64,000 bases of DNA from Trogon surrucura (GCA_020746105.1 CM036629.1:5548501-5612500); one strand, 5' to 3'; shown: positions 24,501 to 40,490, counted from the first letter of the stretch. Translations and numbers: made by a program. Notes: a model not told the origin generated them from the letters alone.

Positions 24501-27500
24501 AACTGAGCTGGAGTAGGTCACTATGTCCTGTTCCGCATACAAAAAGCTCCCAGACTCAGCGTCTATAAATAAAGACCAAGCTAAACCAGACAAGCAGCTT
24601 GAGTCTAATATTGGGAAGATCATTTTGTGTTACCTTCTGCAAATAATTACACGTGAGGAGGGAGCACACTATCATCTGGTGTGTGCCACTCATACGGAGT
24701 GAAGAGATTCTCTTTTTGCCTTAATGTCAGCATTAATAACCATTCATAGCTCTTAGTAAACTCCAGGACTAAAATATGAGCCAGAGGAGTGGGTGGTGTT
24801 TGGTTTTTGTTTACCCATCCACTCACCTATCATATTTTGTGCTGTGGTGTAGGAAGACAAAATAGCGTGGCACGGTTTGTTTGTGAGATGCTGTTGCCCT
24901 AGTTACTGGCCTCATTTCAGGGTTAAGGTTGACACTGCGGGCTCGTTCCTTAATCTCAGCTCAGGTTCCTCACAAGGGAAAAGGCATTAATGTTAACTGA
25001 GCCTGTCTTTGGCTTGGGGAGTTGGGCCTTTAACAATGCACCGGGGAACATTTCTTCTTTGCGGCTGTCATAGCTTGTCTGGGAAACGCGAAAGGGAATC
25101 GTTTGGTGGGGGAGGGTGAACCTCGCTACGGCGAAGCTTATTAAATTATGGAGGAGGGGATTATTGGTGGGAGCAGGGCCGTGGGCGCAGGCAGCCGTCG
25201 AAGGAACCTTTTGTGTTCCAGCCTGGCAGAGGACAGGTGTTTGTTGCAATCCCTTTCGACGCATCTCGGGTAGGATTGCTGCGTGGCATGAGCCGTATGG
25301 CCGAGAAGGGTTTCACTGTGGTCGGAGTAACAGAAGCAGGGTTTGTGAGATGACGAGTGTATGCGGATACGCTTTCTCTCCTTTAAAGTGCTGAAGAAAA
25401 GGATGAATTATGGAGCTGGTCCTACTCCCGACTCTGCCAGTCAGGAATGGTTCAGGCTAAAATTGTCATCCTGAGTAGACAACTGCTCTGCTGGAATTAC
25501 CTCTGTAACTCTGGAATGAACTTTCTTGACTCTCAGATTAACTCATTTACTGTGTAAAGTGCCCTGCAAGACACAAAAATGCTTCTTACTTGCCACCCAA
25601 AATCTTTGATAATCCAAGACACCAAAATGTGTTGGTGGGACTGAGCATCTGGTCCTGATGTGCAGTGAGGTGCCTCTCCATCCGTGTCACCTAGAGGCTT
25701 GACCTGGGTGACTTTCTCAGGGAACATGTATCACACCGATTTGATCAGCTTCATCCCAAAATACACTGATAAATGTTGCTTTCATTGAAGTTTGGATAGG
25801 ATGAACAGGAATCACAGCAATAATTCCCTTCCCTTACAGCAGCCTGGTGATTGAGCCATAGTCAGGCTGTTGGAGCTCGTGTTTGTGTACCTCTGTCACC
25901 TGGGGACGCTCAGATTTGTGTCTCACTTTCCCTGAGTATTACTGTTATTAAACTATAGCATGTTGGAGGGGACAGTATTCGAATTTGAGAAAGTCAAAGC
26001 TAGGCTAAATTTTAGGGGCAAATGGTCCTGTGAGGGACAGGCGTTAGAAGAGAGATCATTATGCCTTGCTGGGCGGCACAGGTTTTTCCTTCCCCTGGTG
26101 TAAGAGATCCTCTGTATCCCCACAGGTGAGGTCATTAGCGCTCGTGGAGCAATAACCTCCACCTAGAGCTAAACACAGGGGAGGTGGCTGGCCTTTGGGT
26201 GGGGTGTGTGTGACTGAAAGGATCCACGCTCAGTTCCTCAGCTTGTGGAAGTGCCTTATTAGTTTCTTCTTGAAACGTTAATTTTCTTTGCCCACTGTTA
26301 CTTGTCTTCAGTCATCCATTATAAAGAGGGGACAGACTGGGATATTTTTGTGCTATCATGACAGGTATTTCATACTTTTTACTGTTCTGTAAAGATAGTG
26401 CCGTGAACAAATCACCTGAAGATAAGACCCACTATGCTTGATAACAGTTAGCCAGAGACCTATAAATCATCAATACAGTTACCTTTTATAGTATCTTTTC
26501 CATATGTTAGTTGTAGCTGTGGAGTTAAAAGTGTTTCAGGGAACAGGTTGCAGACTGTGGGCTGCATGTGTAAGAAGGCAAACCCACTGGCTGCGGTCTT
26601 TGCGCTCCGTGTTTGCTTTCCTTCATCTCTCGTCCTTAACATGTTCTTTGAGTTTACATGTCCAGATAAGGTTTCCTCTAACTGCCAGTCAGGCAAACTT
26701 AACCTGGAATCTCATAATTAACTTGTGTTCTGCTTCATACATCAGCAACCACCACAATCAATATTGGGTGGGAGCTGGAGTTGTTGCAAATGATGCTTGA
26801 GGCAGAAATGGAGCCGAGTGGCTGTTCCACAGCCGTACTGGCTCCCGCTGCCCAGGCTCTCCAGGACAGCCTGCTTTTGTACATTAAGGAGCTGATTTGC
26901 AGGGGGTATAAATCATCATAGCTCGATTGAGTTCAATAGAACATCTTTCTCTTTCTTCCCCATATGAGAGTTTGCACCCTTTTTCTTCTGTTTTTCGTTC
27001 GTTCCTGCAAGAGACCAAAATCGTGAGGTCCCTTCTGTGCTGGAGCCGTTAAGGGTCAGCAGGCAGGAGCTGCGAATGATGCTGTTTGTATGTGCAGACT
27101 ACAGTAGCTACATATTAGATTCGTTATGCAGTTGATTAGCTGTGTGCATTCACAGTGACTGGGCACATAACAGCACATACATTTCTTAAGATGTGCTCCA
27201 GAAATCCACACTTAATGCCTGCTTGGCAAGGAGAGAAGCAGCAGGGACCAGGGTGGCAGAGCTGAAGGACCTGAGCAGCCACCGTGGGTGTGGAGATGAG
27301 AGCTGGTGCTTAGGAGCAGACGGGATGCATTTGCGTACTCCTAAATGCACTTTCCAGGCCTTTCCTATCGAGATGATTTGTAATGGTTGCAGATGGCCTC
27401 TAGGCTAATCCCAGGTGAGAACTCTCTGACAAATTTGCATCTGCAGCCACACACGTGTCACATAGGAGCGTTGAGGCATCTCTTTAACGTGCTACAGAAA

Positions 27501-30500
27501 TGCAAGTGACAGTGACTGTGCGTGGACAGGTCTGAATCGATGTAAATATATAACATTTTAATAATATCAAAGAGTAAAGTGTTTCCTATTTTAATTATGA
27601 AAAGGAAACATAATTATTGACTGGTATTATCTTACCGCGAAACACAGTTTTCTTACCTAAGTGGTGTTAATAGACCATCAGATAGTGGGGTAGACAACAA
27701 AAAGGGATGCTAGGGAGCCAGGAGTTGTCAAAATGTAATATACTAAATGAGGCAGGCGGTAACAGAAGTAGCATCTCTCTAAAACCACGGTAAAACTTGG
27801 CCATTGAGTTAGTTCAATAATGGGAGAATATCTCTATATTTTGACTCAGTACAAATTCTTATCAGGATAACATACTATCTACTGTAGAAAAAAATCTGTG
27901 GTTTTCTTCCAAAAGTAGGTGGTCACAACCCACCAATTGTAAATATTCTCCCTGGACACTCTTAAACAGTAGAATCAAACAGCTGAAGTTCTGCCCACCT
28001 CAAGCTTTAATGAATGTCTGAGCAATATTAAGCCACTAATTGACTTGTGCTGTAGGTCAATGAAGAACTGAAATCTGCAGTTAATGTCTGCTTCACTGTA
28101 TCTTGCTGGAAGCCTGCATCAGGCCAGGACACTCAGTGGAGGCTGTGCTAGTGCTGAACAGCCGGCAAAAATAAACAGTTTCATACATTTTAATATGACT
28201 GCATTGCTGTGGACACACAAACAACATCTGGCAAATGGTGCGCAAGCAGTGACATGGATGACAGCCCATTTAGTATTCTGTATCTAGTAAAACATTGAGA
28301 AAATATCTGTACAGATCAATATTTTTCCTGATGGGACTCATTCTAAAGTCTTGTTAATGTATGTAAAATGGTGGTTTGGATCTTCTGTTACAAAGGGTAT
28401 AGATTCCTGACTTGATGTACAGGGGATGTTTCTTTGAACTGTAGCAACACTGGTAATAATTGTGGCTTATTTCAAGAAGCTTACTACTCTGTTCAGTGTA
28501 AAACATCAACCACACCAGTTATCTGGGTGATATGCTGATCCCACTGAAGTCAGTGGTCTCTATACAACGCAGTACTCTACATTCAGAGCTGTGTCAGGGT
28601 AACTTGTTCTCCTTCTTTTGCCTGGGAACCTATTTCTTTCACTTCTGCCTTTCTACTGTCCTGTTTAGGCTCCTGTTACCACCTTCCTTTCGATCTTCTG
28701 GGCAGGAGAAATAGAGGACATAAGCAGATTGCTTATATGTGGTACTTATTCAGTCCCGTACTTACCTATGGCTCAGATTATACTTCTGAGACCTTGGCTT
28801 TGGGGAATTAAGAGTGACGAGAACCTTTCTTCCTAATGCTGCCCTGAGAACAGGCTTCGTATTGAACTAGAGCAGAATGGGTCACTGCGTTCACATACCT
28901 GTGAAAGATCAATCACAGTTTTATTTGTAGTAATTCTGAGAAATATGTCTAAGGGATTCTGGTTTCTTGAAGATCATCGAGGAGCAGAAGTTCTCACTCA
29001 GAAACATTCTCATCTCCCTTGTGCTGTAGTAAATCCAGAGTAATTCTAGTGGCTTCAGGGGTGGAAGATGGGTTTATGCTGGAGCATCTGCTACCAGATT
29101 CTGGCTCATCAGATACTTAAAACTCCTGCAATATTTGGACATTGTCTGCATAAACAAAGAGTCTTTGAGAGATCTACATCTGGAACACACCTGCTTTTGC
29201 CAAGTTGGCTGAATCTCTTTGCATTTCAGCTGACAGTTTGTCTCTCAGTCAGTTTTCTGCCTCATGCGTGAGAAGATGGGATTCAGCCATTTCACTTCAC
29301 CTCCTTTTCTCATCTCGGAAAATGACTTCCCAAGCCAATTGTCCCTGCTCGTGGAGGATTGCGATGCCATTTCCATATTGTCCCTGCCATCTGTCTCTGC
29401 CGTGTGACACTTTTCCAGGCAGGAAGATCTTTGCTCTTTTTTGCGTATCCACGGAGCAGAAGGGTCTTGGCTGAAGGAGGAACACGGCTTGTCCCTGATG
29501 GACGCCCTGGTCAGCGCTGAAGATTCATGGTACTAATTCTTATTAATTCAGGTGTGTGTTTACATGAGAATGCCCGGGTGATTTTGTAAGTGTGGTAATG
29601 ACATACACACACAAATGACTAAATGGATGGTTTTGACCCAATATCAATCTATGAGTGCCCAGAATATAAACCCTAAATATTTGCAACTGTCAGGTCCCAA
29701 ATAACTACAGATCAAGAACTATGTGTAGGAGGTATTTGGCAAATAATTTTGAATTATGAATACATCTAAGATGATCGTGATCTACTTGCAGGCAACACTT
29801 GCAGACAAGTGTAACTGTTATGAATTATTCAGCCAATTCTATTCTCAATTATATATTTTTTTTAGAACTATAATTAATGATCTATAAGAATAAGTATGAG
29901 ACACACTAACAAAGGTCTATTCTGTGATATTTCTTCAGAAAGATTAAAATTAACTGCAGGCAGTTTGGAAAACACAAACCTTGTTTTAGAATTGTCTGCT
30001 CTGTTTACTGATAGTGACTTTTGCTGCCTGTTTACTGCAATTTACTTAGTTACAGCATAAGTTACACATGATTATCTTCAATATGATGCGAAGCTGACAT
30101 CTGTCAAGTTTAAAAGTCATAATAGGTGCTATTAGTCATTGAGATGATCCAAAGGCATAATGATTGGTGTTACAATGAAACTGTGAATTTTTTGTAAAAG
30201 CCATGATAATTTTTAAAGGGAATTTTGGGTGGGTTCTACCTGCTCACAAGTGAGATGATTTTAGTGCCTTAAAGGCACTGAAGTAAAAGCCAGGGTGAAG
30301 TGTACAGCTGGTGGTTATGGAAACAGTTGTCAGAATAATATCAATTAATTAAGCAAAATACATTGTTTGTGTCCTTCTTGTTTGTTTGCTGCAACAAAAC
30401 AATACATTTAAACTATCTGCTATTTGCATCAGAAACTCCATTTCTTGTGGGTTTATAAAACAGCCGTTTTCAAGCTGTACCAAACTGAAGCTGCCTTGCA

Positions 30501-33500
30501 AGCTCTCAGCCCTAATGCTAATTAATATTCCTCTAAGTTCCTTTTCATTTTTGAAAAGTAGTTCAAAATAAAAATTCTTGGATGTTTTGAGATGCTTTTT
30601 TAAGGGAAGAGCATGCAGTTAACAGCCTTTTTTTCCAAGCTGTTAATGCTTGAGGCAGCTCCTAATGATGTCAGAGACCAAATTTTCTTTGAGTTTAATG
30701 AGAAGATGGTCAGCGTGCCACCCACCGGCTTGCCACCGGTGGCTTGGACAACTGCAGGGAAGGAGGAAGTCACAGCAGTTGCATTTGAAGCGCAGTGTCT
30801 TTTCCAGAGTCTTTGAAGGTCTGGGCAGGCACCCTTATCCCGCCTGGCTTTGCATAATGCGTGTCCTGTGTACAAACTGAGTAATCACACGGATGGTTAC
30901 ACTTCCAGGGGTACCTTCACTTTGCTGGGAACCTGGGCATTCAGAAGGCTGCAGTGTTCAGGAAGACAACCTGTTACTTATTGTCAGTGCTTGAAGAGTA
31001 AAACACCATTCCATTGGAAAGAAGTGGAAGAGAACCGGGTACTCGGAGGTGTTTAACCTCGTTTTCTCCACGCGGTTCAGTAGCACAGCACGGAGGGTGT
31101 TGCCCCAGTGGCTGTGTCTGCACAACCTTTGGTACCAGTGCTCTGGTTCTGGTTCGCACTTACAGACCTGGGTGGTTCGAGCGTGTGTGACAGAGGTAGC
31201 AGAGGGATGGCAGGCAACTGAGTGTTGGGAGAAATCCTGCACTGACACTTTCGTGTCCTGCTCCCTGGGATCTGTGTGCATGGGGCAGAAAGTGGTGTTC
31301 CCCGGGTCGGAGGTGGGGGCTTTTCCTGCTGCTGTGAGCCCTGCACCAGAGTGGTATAATTACTAGATAATAATGGTTTCATTCTTCAGGTCTGTGTTAA
31401 AGGAATTTGTTGAAAAGGATTTAGTCGATGTACTGTCAATTACCTGTTCTATTTTTACTGTGTCTTCTTGCGTGGAGAGTTTTTTCTTCATTTTCCCTTT
31501 TCTCACATTCTCGGTGGCCAAACCTGTAAATAGCCAAAAAAAACCCCAACACCAAACAGAAAAGCCAAAAAGGAAAATCTGAATTAAATGTACCAAAATG
31601 GTGTAGCAAGAAAAAATGGGTGTATTATGAGAGGAACCAGTCAAGTTCTAAGGGTAGAGATGAAGTGAACAACCCAGCCAATGTCTGAGAAAAGCATAAA
31701 GATAGGAAGGGAAGTACGTTCACCAGTATGGATGTCGTAGAAAGAGAAGTTGTGAACATTTGCCTTAGAACAGCTGATTTAAAAATTCAGACACATGGAT
31801 GAAAACATGCCCTGCAATAGAAGGGGATATTTTTCTTGGTGGAGCTACAGGGACTCCTCCACTGCATCATCAAAACATTGTTAAATCAGTCATGCGTAGT
31901 CTAGAACTAAGAATAACTGAATTTATCCATCATGTGGTCTTTGTGCATTTGTTCATTGTATGTGTAAAACATCAGCCAAAATTAATTTACAGCAATTATT
32001 TCCAGTGACAGGCCAGTGCAAATTCTCCCAGGCAGAGGATGACTATGTGAAAATAATTATACATGAATATCCAGCTGAGATCTTTTGAGCCACTGGAAAA
32101 GGGTGGTATGTAAGCAGTTTGGTAACAGGAGTGATAACACATACACATGCATACTAATGCTGTAGGAAAGTTTTAAGGCATCCATCTGACCTAAGTTGAA
32201 GATGCAGAATTAAACCAGGAATATTTTCGCCCATAAAATTGCAAGTTCAGAATTTGGTCAGGCTTTCCAAATCTCAAGAGAAAAAAGCCAAAACTTCAAA
32301 CACTTACGCTTTAACGTCATGCAGGCACTTTTGGAAGCTGTGATTCTGGCTCATACTATGAATGTCTTCAGGATAGCACAGCACTGATCTAGTGGTAGTG
32401 TGGACAGTTCAGCAAAGTATGCGATGTGTATGTCAACTTAGTTAAAATTTCTAGTGCTGCTAAATAAAGTTGTGTTAAGAGATAATCTACGCCTACAGTC
32501 CAAGGAAGGAGGGGAAGAACTAGGGGTCTAATGAAGTAGTGGCATCATGGTGCAAAAGTTAGGGCTGGAAATTTGGGACATGGGAGTCCCAAGGAGATAA
32601 AAAACACAAGCAAAGTGTGATGTCTGTGAGTGATCACATCTACAATATATTTTGCTCGTATTTAGTTATTCGGCACTGAACAGTAACCTACCTTGTCGTG
32701 CTTTTCTGTGCTAATTTACAGAGTAAGTACCTATGTTGGGATGTGGTTTTGGACTCGCAGTTTACACTGTGAGTAAATAGGGCTTATATTGTAATCATGG
32801 GAATTCTTGGTCTTCAGGCACTATTTGTAATGAATAATATAATACAAGAATATTCACTAAGATTTCTTGTGTGCTGTGCTATTAACGATTTCCCACAAGT
32901 GGGATTCCTGTTTATCCCTCTTTATATTGAAGGACAGCATGAGTAGATGATATCTATTGTGCAACAAACAGACTTACTCTGATGTAGTATTTGTTAAAAT
33001 TATTTCCAGAGCATGTAGAATACAAGCCATATCTCCTAATTTTTTAACATTATTAATGAAAACCTCCTCATTTAAGTGACAGGTTCCATAGTGGCAGCAC
33101 ATGACAGCCTGTATCCCGAGGCTGACAGCCGCACAGGGTGCTCTGGTTGGACAATACGGAGCAGGAAGCTTTGGATGGTAGATGGGTCCTGAAATATCAT
33201 GTAGCACATTACTAGGCACCAGCAGCTGTGGTCTCCATTTCTTGGGCAAATTTTCAAACCTCAGCGTGCCAAAGTATTAATTTCTGATCAAGATAATGTA
33301 GCGCACAGCCCTTGAGTTTAATATGCAGAAGTAATTGTTTCTGCAGCAGATGACTGAATCCCCAGCTCGTTGATTAAGCAGGTGTGCAAGTGGGCAAGGT
33401 TGATTTGATGCACGGTTCAGTGTTGAGTGAGGGATGAGATCTTGGCTGGTTACCTTCACATCCTTTGCAGAGCTGAATCTCTGTTCTCTGAATATTCAGC

Positions 33501-36500
33501 TGTGCTCGAGGAGTGAGCCGGTGTGGGAGCCAAGCGAGGTACTTGGGTGAGCGACCCTCACAAATCAATTGACAGTCAATTAGTGCAGTGGGTGGAGGAA
33601 GGTGAAACAAGTTTTCCCAGCTCATAGCAGGGCATCATGGTGTCTATGCACCTCTCGCTTCTTAACACACTCCACGTACTGGGGCCTTATGGGGAAGGCT
33701 TGCACTTGCAGAGACAGACCTGGGCATGATGAACCAACATAGATCTCCACAGTCCAACACTTTTTAAAAAAATAGAATTATGGTAAGTTGGAGTGCAGAA
33801 GTATAACCAGAGAAAGAGGCTTTTCTGCAAAGCATTACGTTGGGCTTCTCCTCTTACAGTTGTAGAATCAGGTTTTTTGCTTTTTATGTTACTTGAAGCA
33901 TGCCCCTCCATGCTTCAGGTAACAGCACATAAGCATTCCTTTCTTTTTCTCAATTCAAGGTGATTGCAAAGTGTCTTGGACATTTTAAAAAAAATCTTTT
34001 GGAAGTTTATATTGTTGGATGGGATACAGCTTGTGAACAAGTAACAGATTATGTTGATGTCTGTTGATACGATTTCTGTAGTTCTGTAAATCACTGACTT
34101 TCATAATGCCTCCTACCTCTGCTGTAGATTTGCTCCTGTAGATACTTTACCCTGACCGCATCAGCTAAAGCTGGCGCTGCGTTCAGTGCTGATGTGTAGG
34201 AACATACAACATGCAGTGTGTGTGCGTGCATGTGTGTTTGCATTACCCCCACTCTAAACGTATCCCACAGATGACGACTCCCGTTAACCTACACTTGGCT
34301 GTACTTCACACCGACGTTATTCAAACGCATCATGAAGCTGGACTGCTGAAGAAGCACGCACAAGCCTGATACTCCTTTATCTTACCCAGCTTTCATGCAC
34401 GCAGGAATTCCATTTAGAAGGTCTCGGTGAAAGGCTGTGCAAGAATGCAGTGTGCGAGACTGCAGGTTTTTGGTTCGGTTGGATGCCATTTCTGTGGGAC
34501 AGAGGCCGTAGGTAATCAAGATGCATACGCAACGCTATTTCCACAGCTCATATTGGTGAAAGTCTCTTGTGCTGTTGATGAGTATGTTCACAGGTCTGTC
34601 GCCAGTGAGAAAGTCACGCTACCAGTCGCACCTCATCGAAATGACGATAGATGGAAATTTCCTGTTGTTGATGTGACAGAGGGGAGCGTTTTTCCATTAA
34701 TCTTTTGGCATTACTTGAAGATTAACAATGCAGTTACAGCAAGAAGTGGGTTTTCATATGGATATATCTGGAGAACAGAAAAGGATTGAGTTTATGAAAC
34801 ATGTTTCCATGCTTATATTTGTTTTTATGCATTGCAAATGTGCTCCCAATGTCAGCAGGTGTGCGTAGATGTTTTTACCAATGTGTGAAAAACAAGGTCT
34901 GCTTGGCAGAGGTAGATAAATACCCTTGCAAATATTGCAGTGCTAATTCAAAACGGAGGCTATGAGTGTGCAGTTACACTCCCTTGCTTCAACAGCTCTT
35001 TAGCAGGAGAGCAACGTCAGGCATTTTCTCATGCTGTTGAGAAATCTCGCCACAGGGAAATCACTCATAGTTCAGATGAGACCAATTACTTCATTGCAGA
35101 GATTAATCTTGAGTGCAGAAATGGTGAGGAATGGAGGTTAGCATGATGCTTTCTGCTTGAGGTTGAGTGCAACTGTCTGTTAGGGAAAGAGGAAGGAATG
35201 GCTGTGCCGTGTTTTTATTAACGGGCGTGGGCTGCTGCAGTGTGTGGTTTGGGACCAAAAAGAAGGGAAGGGGCCTTTGAAGGCCCTTGGGATGCTGCGT
35301 ACTTTATCGTTAGTGGATGTGAAGTGAGCTCATTTAGAGAGCGGCAGCGTTTTCCTGCTTATTTGATAAACTCAAGGACAGGATGCGCAGCAGTGGTCGC
35401 TCCGTTGTCTGCCATCTAATGGCCAGACGAGAAAGCAATCTAACCTGCCTTCAGCCTGGAGGCTATGAATCACTGGGATTCTTGAGCCAAATATACATAA
35501 AAATAAAAAGAAATGCAAGGTTTTGCTCAAGGTTTAAGTTTGTTACACAGTGGCTTATATTACCATTAAAAAAATGGTGTGATGCCACAGTGGAAAACTG
35601 TTAAAAAATAGGAAAATGATTCCCGTCTTTGCCTGCAGTATATTGTTTTTAAACATTGCATATCTGAAAGCAAATATCAGTCTGTGTATGAATGAAAATG
35701 CATGATTTGAGACATTTTAAATTTTCATTTCTTTACTTACTGAGCAAGTGAACAATTCTGTTTTTCCTTCGTTTGACCAGTTCTCCCCTCTACTGACACG
35801 CACTCCCCCCTTCTTTTATTATAATGTGCAATATATAAGATCTCTCACTGACGGGGACTGTTAACACACACCTATGCTTTTCCTCTCGGGCAGACCACGG
35901 TGGCATCTGCAATAACTGACACCAGTTCCACAGCACGGAGAAAGTGCTCGAGGTAAATCTCTGCTGGAATAACAAAGAATAGATGGGGAGATGTTCAGCT
36001 TTAATATCCGCTCCATCTTTCTTATCTATATTAGAAACGTCTGTCGCTAAGGGTGTCTGAGTGGAGCTGAAATTATGAAGCACCTTCTAGGTTCCCTTAT
36101 CTCCTGGAGCAACATTAATACTTAGGGGTAGTGAAGGATACTGGGTGGAGGAAAGACCATCACTTTCCTATGCTAGTGTGTTTGTGTAGGAAACATGCCT
36201 TTTAATTTCTTGTTATTTGAAATGCCTTCCTCTGCTCTAAGAAAATACCCACTTTTGTTATTCTTTGTGAAACAGAAGCTGAAGATAGCAGACTTGCTCA
36301 CAAAAGCCCTGATTTGAATATGCTAATGTTAATTTAAGCACTCAGTTGCCAAATTTTCATGCGAGGATTTTTTTTTTTGTAGTGTGCACATTTAATATTT
36401 GTATATCCACTGTTCCCCTTGCTTATCTGATCCACAGGCACTAAGTAAATATTGTCTTTGAGTAGGATCTGCAGCAGAAGTCAAAAAAGACACCTGAAAA

Positions 36501-39500
36501 TGGAACTCCTCTTCCTAAATACGGACTCCTTTTTCCTCCACCTTTCCTTGGAAATTCAGGGACGCTCCTTCCACACCCAAAGGGCTTATGAATTTTTTGG
36601 GGGCTTTAATACTTTCAATCTAAATATTACGAATTAGAGCAATTTCTAATATGGCATCTGGCCGAAGTAATGGTGTGTGTGAACAGATTCCTCTCTCCTT
36701 GTAGCTTTGCTTGTTTTGAATGCAAATGGTGCAAGTAGGCATTACCTCCTTCAGCAGGAAATGATCAATGGAACACTTAAAAATAAATTTGTGAGTAATA
36801 CAACTGTGACAATAGGAAAAAATTCATACCTTATCATATAGAACATCAGCAGGGGAGGGAAAGTGGGTGAAAAGCTTAAGTATGAGTTGCTGAAAACAAG
36901 ATCGGATGTTTTGAAAATGTGTTTTCTGATGTTCTAACCCAAAGAAGGTGAAATGTGTTACTTTAGGGAAGATGATGTGGGTGTGAAATACATGAAAACC
37001 CAGTACAACATTGCATTTTGCAAAGAAGAAACCTATCAGTTAGCTACCTACCATAGTGCTGACTTCACTGAGGTTGTAAGGCATGAAATTTTGCGATTAA
37101 TCGGCAGTACCTAGTCTTTGCAATAGGCTGGTGACTTCATAGCTGCTCTTTCTGAAAACCACGAGCTATTTCCTATCCTACCTTACAATGCACCTACAGC
37201 TAAGGAGTAACATATTGTCCTAGTGCATTAGCATGGGCACCTCTGCAGCAAATTAGGGCACTGGTAGCCAAGGGACAGTTGCAGTGGTCTTATTAATGGG
37301 TTGTGGTAGGGTAAATAAGTAGAAATTATCTGTGGTTTCTCTGTTTCCCTGAAGGAAAGGAATAAAACTGGTTGAAAAAAAATGCAGTGCTATTGTGTGA
37401 GTACTAAATTTTTTCTTGACTGTAACTTCTGTTTTGCGGTTTGCTGAACCATGAGTCTTTCTTTTATTTCTTAAATTCTTCCAAACTGGAACACACGAGG
37501 GGAAAGTAAAGCTTGTATGAATGCAGAATAATTTCCTTTAAGTCAGTGAAGTTATTTTCCTGAAAGACTGGAAGAAAAAAGAAAACTGGGCCTGCAGACT
37601 GTTAGCCCTTCAGGCCTAGGATAGTTTTCTCATGGGAGATGGACTATGGCACGTATATTGTGAGTGCTTCTGGAATAATACACTGGGAAAGTCCCCTCAG
37701 CATATTGTACAATTAACAATAATCTGGAATCGTAAAGATCGCAGATTAGTCAGTCTCTTTTTTTAGCTGGATGATGGTTTAGTTATGAATTTCCTTCAAA
37801 AAAATGTCACAGCAAATAAAATCTTTGCTTAACCAGGAACTCTTCTCACTTATCCTTCTAGCTCTCCCCTTTCTTAGAGCTAAGAGCATTTCCCGTTTCC
37901 TTTCCACAACCCTGACACACGTGCTGGCAGTCACACAGTCGGCCAATATTGAGCTCTACACTTGGAGCAGTGATTTTTTTTTTGCAGATGAAAGAGCAAT
38001 TCCAGCAAGGGGCAATCTCTGTTACAAATCACTAATCAGTAAATTAGAAAGAAACTGGCAGCTTTTCACAAATGACAGTAAGAATTCCTTACAGAAAAGG
38101 TACAGCTTTGTTACTAGTTTAAGTATCACTATTTATGATTTCTCTTTGACTATATTGTTCTGGGTTTAAGCCTGAACCAGACATAGTGAGATACTGCAAG
38201 CACTCATAGCTCAGAAATGTTGTAGAAGGCAGCTGTGACATTTCCAGTTGATTTTAGAAGGAGAAAATATTTACGTACTTATTTCGGCAGCAACAGTTGT
38301 ACTCTAGGCACTGTGGTTTCGTGTATAAGAAGCAGACACGGCTCCTGAGACCAGATTCTGAGGTTGCCCTTGGCAAAATTAGCAACAAGTTTGACCAGCT
38401 GGTGGATTTGTCTGACACATTCATGCTTCCCTTCGGACGAGGGGCAAGAGAGGGAAAAAGTAATTTACCGGATCCTCAAGTTTTTCCCCCATATTTGAAA
38501 AGTCACTTTAAATACTTTGCATAGTACTAATGAATGCATCCCCTATTGTCATACTTTGCAGTCATCTTAATTAACTGTTGAGTTTGTACATATAAATGCC
38601 GAAGAAAGCCGAATCTTTGCTTTTCCTTCTAGCTTGTGTGCACTACTTCAGTGCAACATTCTTCTCTGCATTCCTATGATGTTTTGAAAATGCAAAATGC
38701 TATTGAGTGCTCTTTTTTTTTTTGTTTTAATGATGGAGCCATGTTATAGCAAACTGAACCTCTATTTAGCTATTTTGCTCCCTGCAACCATGGCCCTTGA
38801 ACAATATTTTGTAAACCTGTTGGCAGCTGGTAACTAATGCTGCCCTCCGTCTTCAGCAAAGAATGGTCAGGTGCAGTTGTCTTATCGCTCAGTATCTTTA
38901 AAAACAGAGCAGTGAGAGCACACCGAGATTTCTTTCTGACCCAGTTGGCATAGACTCGAGGTGATGGTATCTTTTTTGTATTATTTTACCTGTTTTGGAT
39001 AGAAGGAATTCGACTGAAATCAATGTTGCGGAGCCGGTGCAGCTGAAAGGGTACTCAGGTCAAAGGCAGACTTAGATACTTTCAGAAAAGAGGAGGAATA
39101 CTCCTTCCTACAGCACGCCCCAAAATAATACGCGGAGCTGAGAGCCCCTGCTGCCCCAGTAGGATGTGGGCAGTTACAGCACGTGCTGTCCTGTTACGCA
39201 TCCGCTTTAAAGATTTTTTTGACTTAAATCGGTGTAGCTCTTAAAAATAGTGTACCCTGTTCAATGCAACTATTGAAACTTCTTCAGAAAGAAGTTGTGA
39301 GTGCTTTCATTATTATTTAGGGATAATTTGCAGAGATGGTTGAAAATTGCGTGTGTTTGGACTAGCTGATTTTCTGCTTGGTTACATCCTGAAGAAGAAT
39401 TAACCTCTTCTCTCTCAAATTGTCCGCAAAGCTCAAGGAATCAGTTCAGGTCTCCCCATGGCCTTTCTTTCCCTGCTAGTTGCTGCATTTTTTACAGGGG

Positions 39501-40490
39501 TCTGTTTCTAGTCCCACTGTGTTCCCAAATGTGAATGTCCTGAAATTCAGAGCGGTTCAAATCAGTGCCATGATCTTAACAGATACACGATATACCTCTG
39601 CTGTTACATTTAATTAACTTAGGACATTCTAGGCTTTCCCTCCAAGCATCAGTCTTCCTTCCTCCCATGAATACTGTGAAGTCCCGCAGTGAACCTTATT
39701 GTTATGACCTAATTTTTCTACAAATGGAGAGATTTAATTTGTTCAGGTGCCAGGCAAAGGGAACACAAGCTTGGAATTCTCCTGGCTACTCTAATTTAGC
39801 TGCCTGAGATTTGAAAAATCAAGAGGGGAATTACCTTGCTGTCTCTAGATTCTAAGTTAATAATTGAAACATAATTAAAAGGATGACATCAGTTTATTTA
39901 GGAAAACTGTGGCTTTTCCTGCAGGTTCACCCCAGAACTTGTGTCCTGCTGAGTTGAGACAGTGGAGCTGGGATTGATTCCTCTTGCTAGGGAAACCTGC
40001 TGTTATTGAAAGTGCTGCTGTCACTGTTTAGTTCCAAAAATAACGGAAAATAGTATTAATTCCTAACTGTGTTTGCTATATTTGTGATATTTTATAATTT
40101 GCCCTTTCCGTTATACGGTTAAGGAAAATCCAAGGTACTTTATTTTGAAAGTGGGAGGCTCTCCAAGAACTTTTAATTGTAGTTTATTTTGAGGACCCCA
40201 AACATGATACTGACATAATTTATTCCTTGGCTGATTGCCCAACTAGCATGTTACAGTTCAACCCAAGCGCTGCCTTTCAGTGAACAACAGCCATTCTTGA
40301 CATTCTCAGCATTCCCTTGACAAAATGATAATCTATGAAATGAATATCTTTCATGCTACTTTCTTCCTCAACCTCCCCCAGTTACTTGCTAACCAGTAAA
40401 GTCTCTGCTGGTTCACATAAATGACAGCCTAAATGACTTGGTTTAATACTTTTGTGATGCTCAGGCAACTCAAATATTTATTTCCCTGTA
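24501..40490. other. Gene-poor non-coding sequence
   Basis: No coding exon, RNA gene or mobile element recognised on either strand over these 16 kb. Open frames reach about 120 codons (34,427-34,789 and 37,804-38,169, both plus), show no known domain, and lack good splice borders. A seven-base inverted repeat at 30,722-30,742 (CCACCGG and CCGGTGG) is too short to call a hairpin RNA. Confidence 0.5.

Noticed and set aside
34427..34789. 120-codon plus-strand frame
   Set aside because: No family features and no matching exon borders in the surrounding sequence.
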